Below are positions 1-8,856 of a stretch of 47,129 nucleotides of DNA, piece by piece. Source of the DNA: a virus. Location: the IMG/VR virus record IMGVR_UViG_3300042691_003166, positions 1 to 47,129 of that record. One strand, given 5' to 3'. The notes under the pieces were generated by a model that worked only from the letters and a program-made list of their open reading frames with translations, did not search any database and had not been told where the DNA came from. A program made the position numbers and the translations under genes. Within the stretch, counting starts at the first letter, position 1, and each line of letters opens with the position of its first letter.

Positions 1-69
1 AAGCATTCTCTAACTCGATTGCGGAGATCCTGGCGCATCCGGATCTCAATCAGTGGGAGTACCTGCTGA
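1..69. repeat. Terminal direct repeat, left copy
   Basis: These 69 bases are identical to the last 69 bases of the window (47061-47129). The glycosyltransferase reading frame that runs off the right end continues in frame from the left end. The sequence is therefore a closed circle, or a permuted linear genome, with one overlap counted twice. The overlap lies inside a gene and has no hairpin or cos-like feature, so an assembly overlap is likelier than a true packaging repeat. Confidence 0.95.
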
Positions 70-506
70 CTATCGAGCACGATAACATCCCACCTTCGGA
101 TGGTTTAGTAAAGCTTATCCACCAGATGGAAACGCATCCTGAGTTCTCTTGTATTGGTGGATTGTATTGGACTAAGGGGCCTCAAGGCCAGCCCCAAATC
201 TGGGGAGATCCTAAGGATCCTGTGCTGAACTTCCGTCCACAGCCTCCTGATCCCAATGGTGGATTAGTTGAGTGCTGCGGAACAGGTATGGGATTCAACC
301 TCTGGCGACTGTCAATGTTCAAAGATGAGCGCTTGCGCCGTCCTTGGTTCAAAACTGTTGCAGGCGCAGACGGAGTAGGAACGCAGGACTTGTACTTCTG
401 GGGTGATGCTAGGAAGCACGGCTACCGTTGTGCAATTGACTGCTCCGTAAAGGTTGGTCATTACGATATGACCGGCCAGTTCGGCATCGAAGATTTTACT
501 TGGTAA
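1..506 (+). CDS. Glycosyltransferase, GT-A fold (3' part of gene crossing the genome join)
   Basis: This is the C-terminal part of a 243-residue protein whose start is the TTG at 46835; the two parts share the 69-bp terminal repeat and the frame is kept (first full codon here is position 3). It shows GT-A features: an EHDNIPP motif in the DxD position near the left end, a GTQDLYFW motif resembling the acidic (E/Q)D motif of GT2-like enzymes, and GHYD near the C terminus. It probably transfers a sugar from a nucleotide-sugar in the cytoplasm. Acceptor and donor are unknown. It is followed directly by a methyltransferase gene, and other glycosyltransferases lie upstream at 37435-40989, so virion or host-surface glycan modification is inferred. 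Confidence 0.75.
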   Translation, partial: AFSNSIAEILAHPDLNQWEYLLTIEHDNIPPSDGLVKLIHQMETHPEFSCIGGLYWTKGPQGQPQIWGDPKDPVLNFRPQPPDPNGGLVECCGTGMGFNLWRLSMFKDERLRRPWFKTVAGADGVGTQDLYFWGDARKHGYRCAIDCSVKVGHYDMTGQFGIEDFTW

Positions 507-514
507 GGATACTT

Positions 515-1057
515 ATGAAAATCGATTTGGGTTGCGGTAAGAACAAGAAGGAAGGTTTCATTGGGGTGGATCAGTACTCAATGGAAGGTGTGGACGTTGT
601 TCTGGATATTGGTACGGATCCTTGGCCTTGGGAGGACAACTCCGTTGATGAAGCGCACTGTAGTCATTTCCTTGAGCACTTGACTAATCTTGAAGGTAAG
701 TGGCAACGCATTCATTTCTTCAATGAACTGTACCGCGTACTCAAGCCCGGAGCTACTTGTGCAATTATTATCCCGCACTGGGCTTCAACTAGATACTATG
801 GTGATCCTACGCACAAGGAACCGTTCTCGGAGATGGGATTCTATTACCTGTCCAAAGAGTGGCGCATGGGGAATGCTCCGCATACGGATATTGAGATTAA
901 TCCTAATGGGTACTCCTGTGATTTCCAAGCGGTTTGGGGTAACGGAATGCATCCTGCTATTGCTCAGCGTAGTCAGGATTTCCAACAGTTCGCTATGGCA
1001 TGGTTTAAAGAAGCTATTCAAGACTTGCACACAACGCTGACTAAGCCAAACAAGTAG
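515..1057 (+). CDS. SAM-dependent methyltransferase (class I)
   Basis: The 180-residue product begins MKIDLGCGKNKKEG, the glycine-rich SAM-binding loop (motif I). It has an aspartate in GVDQYS for the ribose and an EELYRVLKPG-like post-motif (NELYRVLKPGA) typical of class I enzymes. An in-frame TTG exists at 500, but ATG 515 is preferred because AAGGA lies five bases upstream and the SAM loop starts at once. It resembles the shorter methyltransferase at 39827. Both sit beside glycosyltransferases, which suggests methylation of a sugar or of a glycosylated protein rather than DNA. The true substrate cannot be read from sequence. Confidence 0.8.
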   Translation: MKIDLGCGKNKKEGFIGVDQYSMEGVDVVLDIGTDPWPWEDNSVDEAHCSHFLEHLTNLEGKWQRIHFFNELYRVLKPGATCAIIIPHWASTRYYGDPTHKEPFSEMGFYYLSKEWRMGNAPHTDIEINPNGYSCDFQAVWGNGMHPAIAQRSQDFQQFAMAWFKEAIQDLHTTLTKPNK

Positions 1058-1063
1058 AATAAT

Positions 1064-1297
1064 ATGGATTACCAACTCCTCTTTAACATTGCATTCTCGT
1101 TCATTCTATTCCTTGTCGGTTGGTTTGTACGTATTGCTTACGATGCAGCTAATGCAATGAAGAATGATCTGATGGCGTTGGAACGAGAACTGCATTCCAG
1201 TTTTGTACGCAGAGAGGATTACAAAGAGGATATCCGAGAGATCAAGGATCTCTTGCTTTCTATTCAAGATCGAATCAATAACAAGGCTGACAAGTAG
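1064..1297 (+). CDS. Small one-span membrane protein with coiled-coil tail (lysis-type candidate)
   Basis: The 77-residue product has one hydrophobic segment at about residues 5-25 (FNIAFSFILFLVGWFV). A charged, heptad-like helical region follows to the C terminus (REDYKEDIREIKDLLLSIQDRI). This layout is seen in many small phage membrane proteins annotated as holins or inner-membrane spanins. Another gene (37031) is the better holin candidate, so this may be a second holin, an antiholin or an i-spanin. No lipobox-bearing o-spanin was found nearby. It is co-transcribed with the methyltransferase and tailspike genes. Confidence 0.6.
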   Translation: MDYQLLFNIAFSFILFLVGWFVRIAYDAANAMKNDLMALERELHSSFVRREDYKEDIREIKDLLLSIQDRINNKADK

Positions 1298-1306
1298 GAG
1301 CTAATA

Positions 1307-2899
1307 ATGGCTAAGATTACGCTGAACGATATTACGACTGAGTTCCGGGGTCAGGCTCAGATCAATAACAACTTTACCTCTATTGAGAACGAGTTCCAGA
1401 ATAAGGTTCTGTATCGTAATAATCCCGGAAATGAAGCCAATAGCATGCAGAACCATTTGGACATGAATGGTTTTAACTTGCTTAATGTAGGTAATCCAAC
1501 CGCTCTTGGGATATCTAATGCCACTGCTGTAAACATTCCTTACGAGAATTCAGCAACCGGAGCAGTAGCTGTTACCGTCCAGTCCAAGTTGTCAGAGTTC
1601 CTTAGCGTGAAGGACTTTGGAGCAGTTGGTAACGGATCAACGGATGACACTGTTGCTATCCAAGCAGCCTTTGACGCAGCAGAGGATCGTGTACTGCTTT
1701 TCCCTAAGGGCACGTACCTATGCGGCGCAGTAACTATCTCTAAGCAAGTACGCGCAGTAGGTGAAGGCGCTGATGCTACCTATATTAAAGCTAGCGGAGC
1801 AGCTATTAACCTCTGGAGCATCACAACTACTGCAAGAGTTGACGTCGAGAACATGACGTTTAGCCCAGCAGTAACTAACACGAAGCAAACCGCAGCAGCA
1901 TACATCAAGTACGAACCCACAAGCGGCTACAACTTTGGCTCCCGTATCCGTAACTGCGTATTTGCGTACAGCTACCGAGGAGTACAGTTCGTAAAGGCAG
2001 CTACTTGGAGTATTGAGGATTGCTACTTTGCATGGTACAGGTACGCAGTAGAAGTAGCCAACACGGATACCCCGGATGCAGGGGATTCTACTATTCGAGC
2101 TAACGTGTTCGATGCTGGGGACGCAACAGGGGATGCAGTCCGGCAATTAAGTTCAGGTGGCCTTAGGATTATTAACAACAAGATCCTGAACGGTAACTAC
2201 GGTTACGTAGGAGAGTTCAACAGTAATCCTAGTATGACAAGCATTCTGCTTATCCAAGGGAACTCTATCGAGTGGCCCGCAACAGCAGGTATTGCTTTGA
2301 ATGGCACCAGCAGTACTACTTTTGGCATGGTTATTATGGAAGGTAACCAACTCAGTGTACCCGCTAGTGGTATCGGATTCATTCTTTCTGATCCTGGCTA
2401 TGACTATCTGGACAGTGTGAACATCTCGGATAACTTGTTCAATCTTGGGAATAGCGCTGTTGGAGTCAACCTTGCTCGTGGGGCAAGGATTACTATGCTT
2501 CCTAATACGTTCTACGGGAATGGCACAAACGAGACTGCTGTAACCATTGGCGGTAACGTGGACTCCGTTGTGTTCTATCCACAGGTTGCTCTGGATTGTA
2601 CTACTGGCCTTGGTGGAGTACTAACTAATGTCACGTTCTACGCAGGACTCTCTCAGTCCGGTTCTGTAAGCGCTACTGCTAGTGCAGCCTATGCATCCTT
2701 GTATACCACTGCTCTTCAGAACGTAACATTCCCTCTGGCATTTCCTGTTACACCCAAAGTACAAGCTACTGTGAACTCTAAGACCGGAGGAGGTTTGTCA
2801 GCCAGTGTGTACGATATCAGTGCTGGCGGATTCAATATTGTGATGTTCGGAATAACAAGCGGTGGTGTAGTAAACGCCAACTGGTTCGCAACGATCTAA
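1307..2899 (+). CDS. Tailspike protein with pectate-lyase-type beta helix (spike 1)
   Basis: The 530-residue protein starts with a virion-attachment module (about 1-75; ENEFQNKVLYR) shared with the next gene. At about residues 100-120 it has VKDFGAVGNGSTDDTVAIQ, the hallmark start of pectin-lyase-fold tailspikes. Asn-, Gly- and Ser-rich parallel beta-helix coils follow to about 430, then a short C-terminal region. Such spikes bind and often cleave host surface polysaccharide. Catalytic residues cannot be assigned by eye. AGGAG lies seven bases before the ATG. Codon use and GTAC density match the rest of the phage, unlike spike 2. Confidence 0.85.
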   Translation: MAKITLNDITTEFRGQAQINNNFTSIENEFQNKVLYRNNPGNEANSMQNHLDMNGFNLLNVGNPTALGISNATAVNIPYENSATGAVAVTVQSKLSEFLSVKDFGAVGNGSTDDTVAIQAAFDAAEDRVLLFPKGTYLCGAVTISKQVRAVGEGADATYIKASGAAINLWSITTTARVDVENMTFSPAVTNTKQTAAAYIKYEPTSGYNFGSRIRNCVFAYSYRGVQFVKAATWSIEDCYFAWYRYAVEVANTDTPDAGDSTIRANVFDAGDATGDAVRQLSSGGLRIINNKILNGNYGYVGEFNSNPSMTSILLIQGNSIEWPATAGIALNGTSSTTFGMVIMEGNQLSVPASGIGFILSDPGYDYLDSVNISDNLFNLGNSAVGVNLARGARITMLPNTFYGNGTNETAVTIGGNVDSVVFYPQVALDCTTGLGGVLTNVTFYAGLSQSGSVSATASAAYASLYTTALQNVTFPLAFPVTPKVQATVNSKTGGGLSASVYDISAGGFNIVMFGITSGGVVNANWFATI

Positions 2900-2914
2900 T
2901 CAAAGGATAACAAC

Positions 2915-4510
2915 ATGGCAAAGATTGATCTAAATACCGTAAGTTCTGGCTACCTTAGCCAAGCAGCGTTGAACGCTAACTTCACTGCTATCGAGGATGA
3001 GTTCCAGAATAAAGTACTGTACAGGGATAATCCCAACGGGGAACCCAATAGTATGCAGTCCAACCTGGATATGAACGGGTACTATGTACTGAACGCTGGT
3101 AATACCTCTCTGGTAGATGCGGATAACATTGCGTACACAGCGGATGCCACTGGCGCTGAAACTAGAACTGTTGCTGAGAAGCTCAATGATGTTGTGAGTG
3201 TAAAGGATTTTGGTGCTGTTGGAGATGGGGTGACGGATGACACGGCGGCGATACAGGCTGCGATTGATTCTGGTGCAAAACAGGTGATTGCGCCAGCGGG
3301 CGGAATTTACCGCACCACAAACACACTCACTATAAATGTTTCCGGTGCATTTGAACTAAATTTCAACGATAGCCAATTGCTTCTTGATGATGCTAGCGGA
3401 ATCAAAAGTCATATCAAGATTGGCGACGGCATCACCCAGCGCTACGCAAAAATACAAAACGTCGCATTCACGCGGCAGCAAGTTGCTACTGCTGGCTATG
3501 CTATTGATTCAGACTATATTGGCGTCAGTGAAATTTCAGGCTGCCGCATTTATGGCAACAACGAGATATACAACGGAATCCGAATTTATCGCGGCACAAT
3601 AATCGACATTCAAAACAACTATATCGATAATTGCATTAATTATGGAATTTATCTTGAAGGTACTGACTCAAGCACTAATCGTACTGTTGACGTAGTTATT
3701 CGAGAGAATCGCATAGAAGGTGGTGTATCAGCTCTTGTCACTTGGGATTTTGTTGAAGGTGTGTATTGTCGAGATAACATATTTTTCAATACATCATCAA
3801 ATGGCGCAGGTTTAAATGCATCGTCAAATGCAAACGGATTGTATTCATTTAAGTTTGAAGGTAACGACTTTGACACTTGCGGAGGTTCCGGTCTTTACAT
3901 AGACAATATTTCTAATATCCAAATAACCGATTGCTGGTTTAGCACAATTACTGCCGATGCATTACAAATCAAATCAAATGTTGTCGCATGTATTGTTTCG
4001 GCAAATCAGTTTTACCCAACCGCTTATGGCATTCGCGTTGAGGGTACAGATTGCCGCATAGACGGCAACATCATATCTGGTGGCACCACTTGCATCAGTG
4101 TCACAAGTTTTGCAAACCGTACCGGGATTAGTAGCAACACCCTGCAAAACGCACAGATAGCGGTTGACTTGTCCACCGCGCAAAACACGCATTTTGTAAG
4201 CAACCTACTCACTAATCTGTCAGTCGCAGCCATCACTGGCGCTGGCGGTACAGGCACAGTAGTCCAAAGCAACAAAGGCGACCAGCTCGTAGGAACAAGC
4301 ACGTTCATTACCGTGGGCGCTTCTCCGTTTACCTATACCGCAGGAATTCGACCTGAGTACATTTCTATTTTTTCTGGCACTGTCAGCGAAATTGCATTGG
4401 GCGCAAACGCAATAGGTTTCACTTCAAACCGAAGCGTATCGCTGGCTCCCGGTCAGTCAGTGACTGTGACGTATTCGTCAGTTCCATTTATGGTCAAGAA
4501 TTTCTTGTGA
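2915..4510 (+). CDS. Tailspike protein with pectate-lyase-type beta helix (spike 2, chimeric)
   Basis: The 531-residue paralogue of the preceding spike shares its N-terminal attachment module (EDEFQNKVLYR, then SMQSNLDMNG). At about residues 95-112 it has VKDFGAVGDGVTDDTAAIQ, followed by a right-handed beta-helix body and a C-terminal domain. From about base 3230 the composition changes to AT-richer DNA with different codon choices and a random-level GTAC count. The receptor-binding body therefore seems to have been acquired from another phage, joined at the conserved VKDFGAVGDG motif, while the native N-terminal anchor was kept. It likely gives the virion a second polysaccharide specificity. 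Confidence 0.85.
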   Translation: MAKIDLNTVSSGYLSQAALNANFTAIEDEFQNKVLYRDNPNGEPNSMQSNLDMNGYYVLNAGNTSLVDADNIAYTADATGAETRTVAEKLNDVVSVKDFGAVGDGVTDDTAAIQAAIDSGAKQVIAPAGGIYRTTNTLTINVSGAFELNFNDSQLLLDDASGIKSHIKIGDGITQRYAKIQNVAFTRQQVATAGYAIDSDYIGVSEISGCRIYGNNEIYNGIRIYRGTIIDIQNNYIDNCINYGIYLEGTDSSTNRTVDVVIRENRIEGGVSALVTWDFVEGVYCRDNIFFNTSSNGAGLNASSNANGLYSFKFEGNDFDTCGGSGLYIDNISNIQITDCWFSTITADALQIKSNVVACIVSANQFYPTAYGIRVEGTDCRIDGNIISGGTTCISVTSFANRTGISSNTLQNAQIAVDLSTAQNTHFVSNLLTNLSVAAITGAGGTGTVVQSNKGDQLVGTSTFITVGASPFTYTAGIRPEYISIFSGTVSEIALGANAIGFTSNRSVSLAPGQSVTVTYSSVPFMVKNFL

Positions 4511-4512
4511 GG

Positions 4513-4554
4513 ATGGCTGCTATGGAAAACCTTATCTACCAGAACGGCATTTAA
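4513..4554 (+). CDS. Possible 13-codon leader cistron before terL
   Basis: A short frame (MAAMENLIYQNGI) begins just after the spike 2 stop and ends with TAA whose last base is the first base of the terL ATG (TAATG). Internal methionines and the weak ribosome site make it doubtful. It could provide translational coupling for terL or be a relic of a longer gene. Confidence 0.2.
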   Translation: MAAMENLIYQNGI

Positions 4555-6110
4555 TGACAACTAAGCAAGAGATACGAGAAGCGGCAGAAGCGGATCTGTG
4601 TACCTTTGCTCGCCTTGTAAATCCTATGCGGATATACGGGGAGATACATGAGAAGGTATTCCGCTTCTTGCAGCACTCGGAGAATGATCTTAACCAGTTA
4701 ATCATGCTGCCTCGGGGACACCAGAAGTCCCATTGCTTGGCAGTGTGGTGCGCTTGGTGGATCACTAAGCATCCTGAGTCCACGATCCTGTACATCTCGG
4801 CTACAGCCCAGTTAGCAGAGGATCAGTTGTACGCCATCAAGTGCATCATTGATTCTCCAGTGTACCGCAGGTACTGGCCTGAAATGCTGGATCAAGACGA
4901 AGGACGCAGGAGCAAGTGGTCCACTACGGCAATTAACGTAGACCATCCTGCTCGGGCTAAAGAGATGGTACGGGATAACACGATCCGTACTGCTGGTCTA
5001 ACTACGAACACTACTGGTTGGCACGCTGATGTCATCATTGCGGATGACGTAGTTGTTCCTGACAATGCGTACACAGAAGAAGGCCGTAGGAAGACTGCTG
5101 CATCTATGTCCCAGATGTCCAGCATCAAGAACGCTGGAGGAATGGTTAAGGCAGCGGGTACTCGGTATCATCCCGGAGATCAGTACAGCGTATGGCTTAA
5201 ACAAGAGGAAGCCATCTACAACGAGAATGATGAGATCGTTAAGTACATCCCAGTTTGGGATATGATGGAAGAAGTTGTAGAGGTGGACGGAGTATTCACT
5301 TGGCCTAGAGAGGCTAGACCGGACGGAAAACGCTTTGGCTTTGATCGTAAGATCCTCTCCAGGATCTATGCTGAGTACACTGACAAGACTCAGTTCTATG
5401 CACAGTACTACAACAATCCTAACGATCCTGAATCCAATCGAGTGGATCGCTCTAGGTTCCAGTACTACGATCAGAAGTTCCTAAAGCAAGTATCAGGCAC
5501 TTGGTTCTTCAAGGAGAACCGACTTAACGTATACGCAGGAGTTGACTTTGCGTTCAGTCTATCAAAAAAATCCGATTATACGGCTATCGTTGTCATTGGC
5601 GTTGATGCCTCTAACGATATCTATGTACTCGATATTGACCGCTTCAAGAGCGATAAGATCAGCGAGTACTACGATAGGCTCGTGGGTATGTACAACAAAT
5701 GGCAATTCAAGAAGCTCAGAGCAGAAGTCACGACGGCCCAACAAGTCATTGTGAATGACCTGAAGCAGAGATTTAAAGAGGGAGGCGTCTCTCTCAAGAT
5801 CGATGAGTACAGGCCTAACAGGAACCAGGGTTCAAAGGAAGAGCGCATTGCAGCAGTGCTGGAACCTCGGTACCAGCAGCAGGCAATGTGGCACTACCGT
5901 GGCGGATACATCCCTGTACTGGAAGACGAGATCCTTCTGGCTAGACCTGCTCACGATGACGTAGTGGATACTCTAGCCAGTATCGTAGAGATTGCTCAGA
6001 AGCCACGAGAGCGAACTGAGAAAGTAAAAGGTACTCCCGGACTAGCATTGTTCAACAAGCGGTTCGGCGGTTTTGGCACAACGATGGGCGGAATAGCATA
6101 TGGCAGGTAA
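4554..6110 (+). CDS. terL: Terminase large subunit (packaging ATPase/nuclease)
   Basis: The 518-residue protein has the two-domain terminase layout. The N-terminal ATPase carries the Walker A variant LPRGHQKS at about residues 52-59, as in T7-like terminases, and Walker B DVIIADD at about 159-165. The C-terminal RNase H-like nuclease begins with AGVDFAFS at about 327-334, whose aspartate is the first metal ligand. It would pump DNA into the prohead through the portal encoded next. The ATG overlaps the stop of a tiny frame, and the 3' end overlaps the portal start by 11 bases. The likely small subunit lies far away at 43268. Confidence 0.95.
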   Translation: MTTKQEIREAAEADLCTFARLVNPMRIYGEIHEKVFRFLQHSENDLNQLIMLPRGHQKSHCLAVWCAWWITKHPESTILYISATAQLAEDQLYAIKCIIDSPVYRRYWPEMLDQDEGRRSKWSTTAINVDHPARAKEMVRDNTIRTAGLTTNTTGWHADVIIADDVVVPDNAYTEEGRRKTAASMSQMSSIKNAGGMVKAAGTRYHPGDQYSVWLKQEEAIYNENDEIVKYIPVWDMMEEVVEVDGVFTWPREARPDGKRFGFDRKILSRIYAEYTDKTQFYAQYYNNPNDPESNRVDRSRFQYYDQKFLKQVSGTWFFKENRLNVYAGVDFAFSLSKKSDYTAIVVIGVDASNDIYVLDIDRFKSDKISEYYDRLVGMYNKWQFKKLRAEVTTAQQVIVNDLKQRFKEGGVSLKIDEYRPNRNQGSKEERIAAVLEPRYQQQAMWHYRGGYIPVLEDEILLARPAHDDVVDTLASIVEIAQKPRERTEKVKGTPGLALFNKRFGGFGTTMGGIAYGR

Positions 6111-7890
6111 TGTAGCGCAACTCAGGGATCAGCTTCGACCGGACAATCTTGCTGGTCAAATATACATGATGTGGAATGATTTCCATAATCAGCGTAAGCC
6201 GTGGGTAGAGGAACAGAAGGAACTTAGGAACTACCTGTTCGCTACGGATACAAGCAAGACTTCCAACAGGACCCTACCTTGGAGAAACAGCACAACTACT
6301 CCTAAACTGACGCAGATTCGGGATAACCTGCACGCCAACTACATGGCTGCTCTGTTCCCTAACGATCAGTGGATGAAGTGGGAAGGCTTTTCTCTGGATG
6401 ACGCTACCAAAGCAAAGCGGGAAGCCATTGAATCCTACATGCAGAACAAGACTCGCCTTGGCGGGTTCCGTACTGCAATCTCGCAACTGTTGTACGACTA
6501 CATTGACTACGGCAATGCCTTTGCGGACGTAGAGTGGGTAAACGAAACCAAAGAGGATCAACTCACAGGAGAAATGATTCCGGGCTATGTTGGCCCGCGT
6601 GTTATGCGGATCTCTCCTCTGGATATCCTGATCAATCCGGCAGCTTCTGCATTCAAGAACTCTCCCAAGATGACACGGAAGATCATGAATCTCGGGGAGT
6701 TAAAGGCACTAGCAGAGGACTTCCCTAACGAAGGTTGGGTAAAGGAAGCTCTGTCCAAGGCCATGAAGTTCCGGCATGACATTGCCAACGGTCAGTACAG
6801 CATCGAGGACTTCGACAAGGCTGCTGGGTACACCATTGATGGATTCGGTAACCTGTACGAGTACTACCAATCCCCGTATGTTGAACTGATCGAATTCGAG
6901 GGCGACCTGTATGATCCTAACACTGATACTCTTATGCGGAATCATTGCATTACGATTATTGATCGCTCGAAAGTAATCCGCAAGGAAGTCAATCCTAGTT
7001 GGTTCCCTAAGGGCTCCAAAGCTCACGTTGGTTGGCGCTTGCGTCCTGACAACCTGTACGCTATGGGACCGCTGCACAATCTTGTTGGTATGCAGTACAG
7101 GATCGATCACCTTGAGAACATCAAGGCTGACGTATTCGATCTGATTGCATTCCCTCCCCTGAAGATCAAGGGCGAGATAGAGGAGTTCGACTGGGCTCCC
7201 GGTGCTGAGATCCATATGGATGTCGAGGGCGATGTCACTATGCTTGTGCCTGATACTACGGCACTGGCTGCGGATACACAGATCGCTATTCTCGAACAGC
7301 GAATGGAGGACTACGCAGGAGCACCTAAGCAGGCTATGGGTATCCGTACTCCTGGCGAGAAGACTGCTTACGAGGTTCAGTCCTTGGAGAGTGCTGCTGG
7401 CCGTATCTTTCAAGAGAAGATCCAGAACTTTGAAGTAGAGATGCTGGAGCCTATCCTGAATGCCATGCTGGAAATCTCCCGCAGGAACATGGATGCAGCC
7501 GATATCGTTCGGGTCTTTGATGATGAACTGGGTGCACAGATCTTCAGCACTGTAACCAAGGAGAACATCACTGCTAACGGTAAGCTGCGTCCTGTAGGGG
7601 CAAGGCACTTTTTTAGCCAGCAACAGCTTATCCAAAACCTGACGGGATTGTTCAATAGCCCTGTCGGCCAGTTAATTGCTCCGCACGTAAGCTCCAAACA
7701 GTTGGCTCGTCTGGCAGAGGATCTCTTTGGCGTTGAACGCTATCAGTTGATCTCTGACAACATTGCTTTGATCGAGCAGTCCGAGCAACAGCGTCTTATG
7801 GCTGTTCTTCAGGAGCAGGCCGTAGGCGAGGATGCTGCAATGATGGCTGCGGATCAGGGCGGAATGCCCCCCGGTATGCCAGTTGGTTGA
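6100..7890 (+). CDS. Portal (head-tail connector) protein
   Basis: The 596-residue protein directly follows and overlaps terL. Its size fits podovirus portals, and it has the features of T7 gp8-type head-tail connectors: an N-terminal helical region (WNDFHNQRKPWVEEQKELR), many surface charges, and an APKQAMGIRTPGEKTAYEVQ segment of the kind found in podovirus portals. A Met- and Gly-rich C-terminal tail follows. It should form the dodecameric ring at the packaging vertex and bind TerL, then the tail adaptor from 11083. Gene order and length support the call more than any single motif. Confidence 0.9.
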   Translation: MAGNVAQLRDQLRPDNLAGQIYMMWNDFHNQRKPWVEEQKELRNYLFATDTSKTSNRTLPWRNSTTTPKLTQIRDNLHANYMAALFPNDQWMKWEGFSLDDATKAKREAIESYMQNKTRLGGFRTAISQLLYDYIDYGNAFADVEWVNETKEDQLTGEMIPGYVGPRVMRISPLDILINPAASAFKNSPKMTRKIMNLGELKALAEDFPNEGWVKEALSKAMKFRHDIANGQYSIEDFDKAAGYTIDGFGNLYEYYQSPYVELIEFEGDLYDPNTDTLMRNHCITIIDRSKVIRKEVNPSWFPKGSKAHVGWRLRPDNLYAMGPLHNLVGMQYRIDHLENIKADVFDLIAFPPLKIKGEIEEFDWAPGAEIHMDVEGDVTMLVPDTTALAADTQIAILEQRMEDYAGAPKQAMGIRTPGEKTAYEVQSLESAAGRIFQEKIQNFEVEMLEPILNAMLEISRRNMDAADIVRVFDDELGAQIFSTVTKENITANGKLRPVGARHFFSQQQLIQNLTGLFNSPVGQLIAPHVSSKQLARLAEDLFGVERYQLISDNIALIEQSEQQRLMAVLQEQAVGEDAAMMAADQGGMPPGMPVG

Positions 7891-7929
7891 CAGATCAACG
7901 GTATTCTGCGATAATCGGAGACTATAACT

Positions 7930-8205
7930 ATGGCTAAAAAGGGCGAATACAAAAGTACAGCGACTGCGGATAGTGTCCGACAGCGCAAGTACAACAGCCA
8001 GCCAGAACAGAAAAAGAATCGTGCTGCCAGGAATCAAGCTCGTCGAGAAGCTCTACGTGATGGGAAGGTCACTAAAGGTGACGGAAAGGACGTAGACCAC
8101 AAGCGACAACTAATGGAAGGCGGAACTAATCATAAGTCCAACCGCAGAGTAGTTAGCAGAAGTGCTAACAGGACTAGGGGTGGAAGTCTGGGAGGAAAGC
8201 GATAA
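7930..8205 (+). CDS. Small basic HNH-like protein
   Basis: The 91-residue, lysine- and arginine-rich product contains VDHKRQLMEGGTNHKSNRRV at about residues 57-76. This matches the DH...GG.N...N core of HNH nucleases. It lacks the usual zinc-binding cysteine pairs, so it is a minimal or degenerate HNH module. Similar small proteins sit between portal and capsid genes in other podoviruses, with unknown roles. The stop TAA overlaps the next ATG (TAATG), which indicates translational coupling. Confidence 0.6.
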   Translation: MAKKGEYKSTATADSVRQRKYNSQPEQKKNRAARNQARREALRDGKVTKGDGKDVDHKRQLMEGGTNHKSNRRVVSRSANRTRGGSLGGKR

Positions 8206-8465
8206 TGGCTTCTCCTGCATGGCAGCGTAAGGAAGGTAAGGCCGAGAAAGGCGGATTGAACGCCAAAGGCCGAGCCTCTTACAACAAAGCTACTGGCGGC
8301 AACCTAAAACCTCCTGCGCCTAACCCTAAGACAAAGAAGGATGCTGGTAGACGTAAGTCATTTTGTGCGCGTATGCAAGGCATGAAGGACAAGCTGACCA
8401 GTGAGAAAACCAAACGCGATCCTGACAGTAGGATCAACAAATCACTCAGAGCTTGGAACTGTTAA
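8205..8465 (+). CDS. Conserved small basic phage protein (DUF6321-like)
   Basis: The 86-residue product has the pattern SPAWQRKEGK...GGLNAKGRASYN...RRKSFCARMQGMK...DPDSRINKSLRAWNC. From memory this matches a widespread phage and marine-virus family named DUF6321. It is highly basic with two cysteines, one at the C terminus. No function is established. Its place among head genes suggests a DNA-associated virion or assembly role, which is inference only. Confidence 0.65.
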   Translation: MASPAWQRKEGKAEKGGLNAKGRASYNKATGGNLKPPAPNPKTKKDAGRRKSFCARMQGMKDKLTSEKTKRDPDSRINKSLRAWNC

Positions 8466-8478
8466 GGAGACAAACCCA

Positions 8479-8592
8479 ATGCCCATGCACTACGGCCACA
8501 AGAAAGAAATGAAAGGTATGAAAGGCAAGAAAGAAGAAATGGCTGAAATGAAAAAGGCCAAGCCCAAAGCCAAGAAGTCGAAGAAGAAGTAA
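8479..8592 (+). CDS. Lysine/methionine-rich microprotein
   Basis: The 37-residue product is almost entirely Lys, Met, Glu and Ala (for example KEMKGMKGKKEEMAEMKKA). The ATG at 8479 is chosen because AAGGAGA lies eight bases upstream; a second ATG at 8485 is also possible. Such Lys-rich peptides in head operons may bind packaged DNA, but no family is recognised. Confidence 0.6.
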   Translation: MPMHYGHKKEMKGMKGKKEEMAEMKKAKPKAKKSKKK

Positions 8593-8596
8593 CTGT

Positions 8597-8854
8597 TTGA
8601 AGACAATATGGTTCAAGGGTGCTAGGGACGATCAAGCTAAGTCGGACAGAAAGTCCCAGATCGTTTCAGCAGCCAAAGCTCTAGAGGTTCTGACCGGAAT
8701 CCTTGAGGAAAAGATTAAGGAAAAAGAGTCAGAAAGGAATCTGCCGAAATGCTACGAGCTGCCTAGCTTCGGGTACTTTCAAGCAGATGCGTCCGGTTAC
8801 ATTCGGGCGCTTCGGGAAGTGCAAAGCATTATTGACCTACAAGGAAAGGATTAA
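8597..8854 (+). CDS. Hypothetical protein between portal and scaffold genes
   Basis: The 85-residue product starts at TTG 8597; no ATG exists in this frame upstream of the conserved-looking region. It is mostly alpha-helical, with a charged stretch (ILEEKIKEKESERN) in the middle and GYFQADASGYIRALREVQSI near the end. The ribosome site is weak. I do not recognise it. It lies immediately before the scaffold gene and is probably a virion or assembly factor. Confidence 0.55.
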   Translation: MKTIWFKGARDDQAKSDRKSQIVSAAKALEVLTGILEEKIKEKESERNLPKCYELPSFGYFQADASGYIRALREVQSIIDLQGKD

Positions 8855-8856
8855 AT

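Noticed and set aside
6709-7635. A 308-codon minus-strand frame opposite the portal gene
   Set aside because: Same shadow effect as above; portal motifs on the plus strand explain the sequence.
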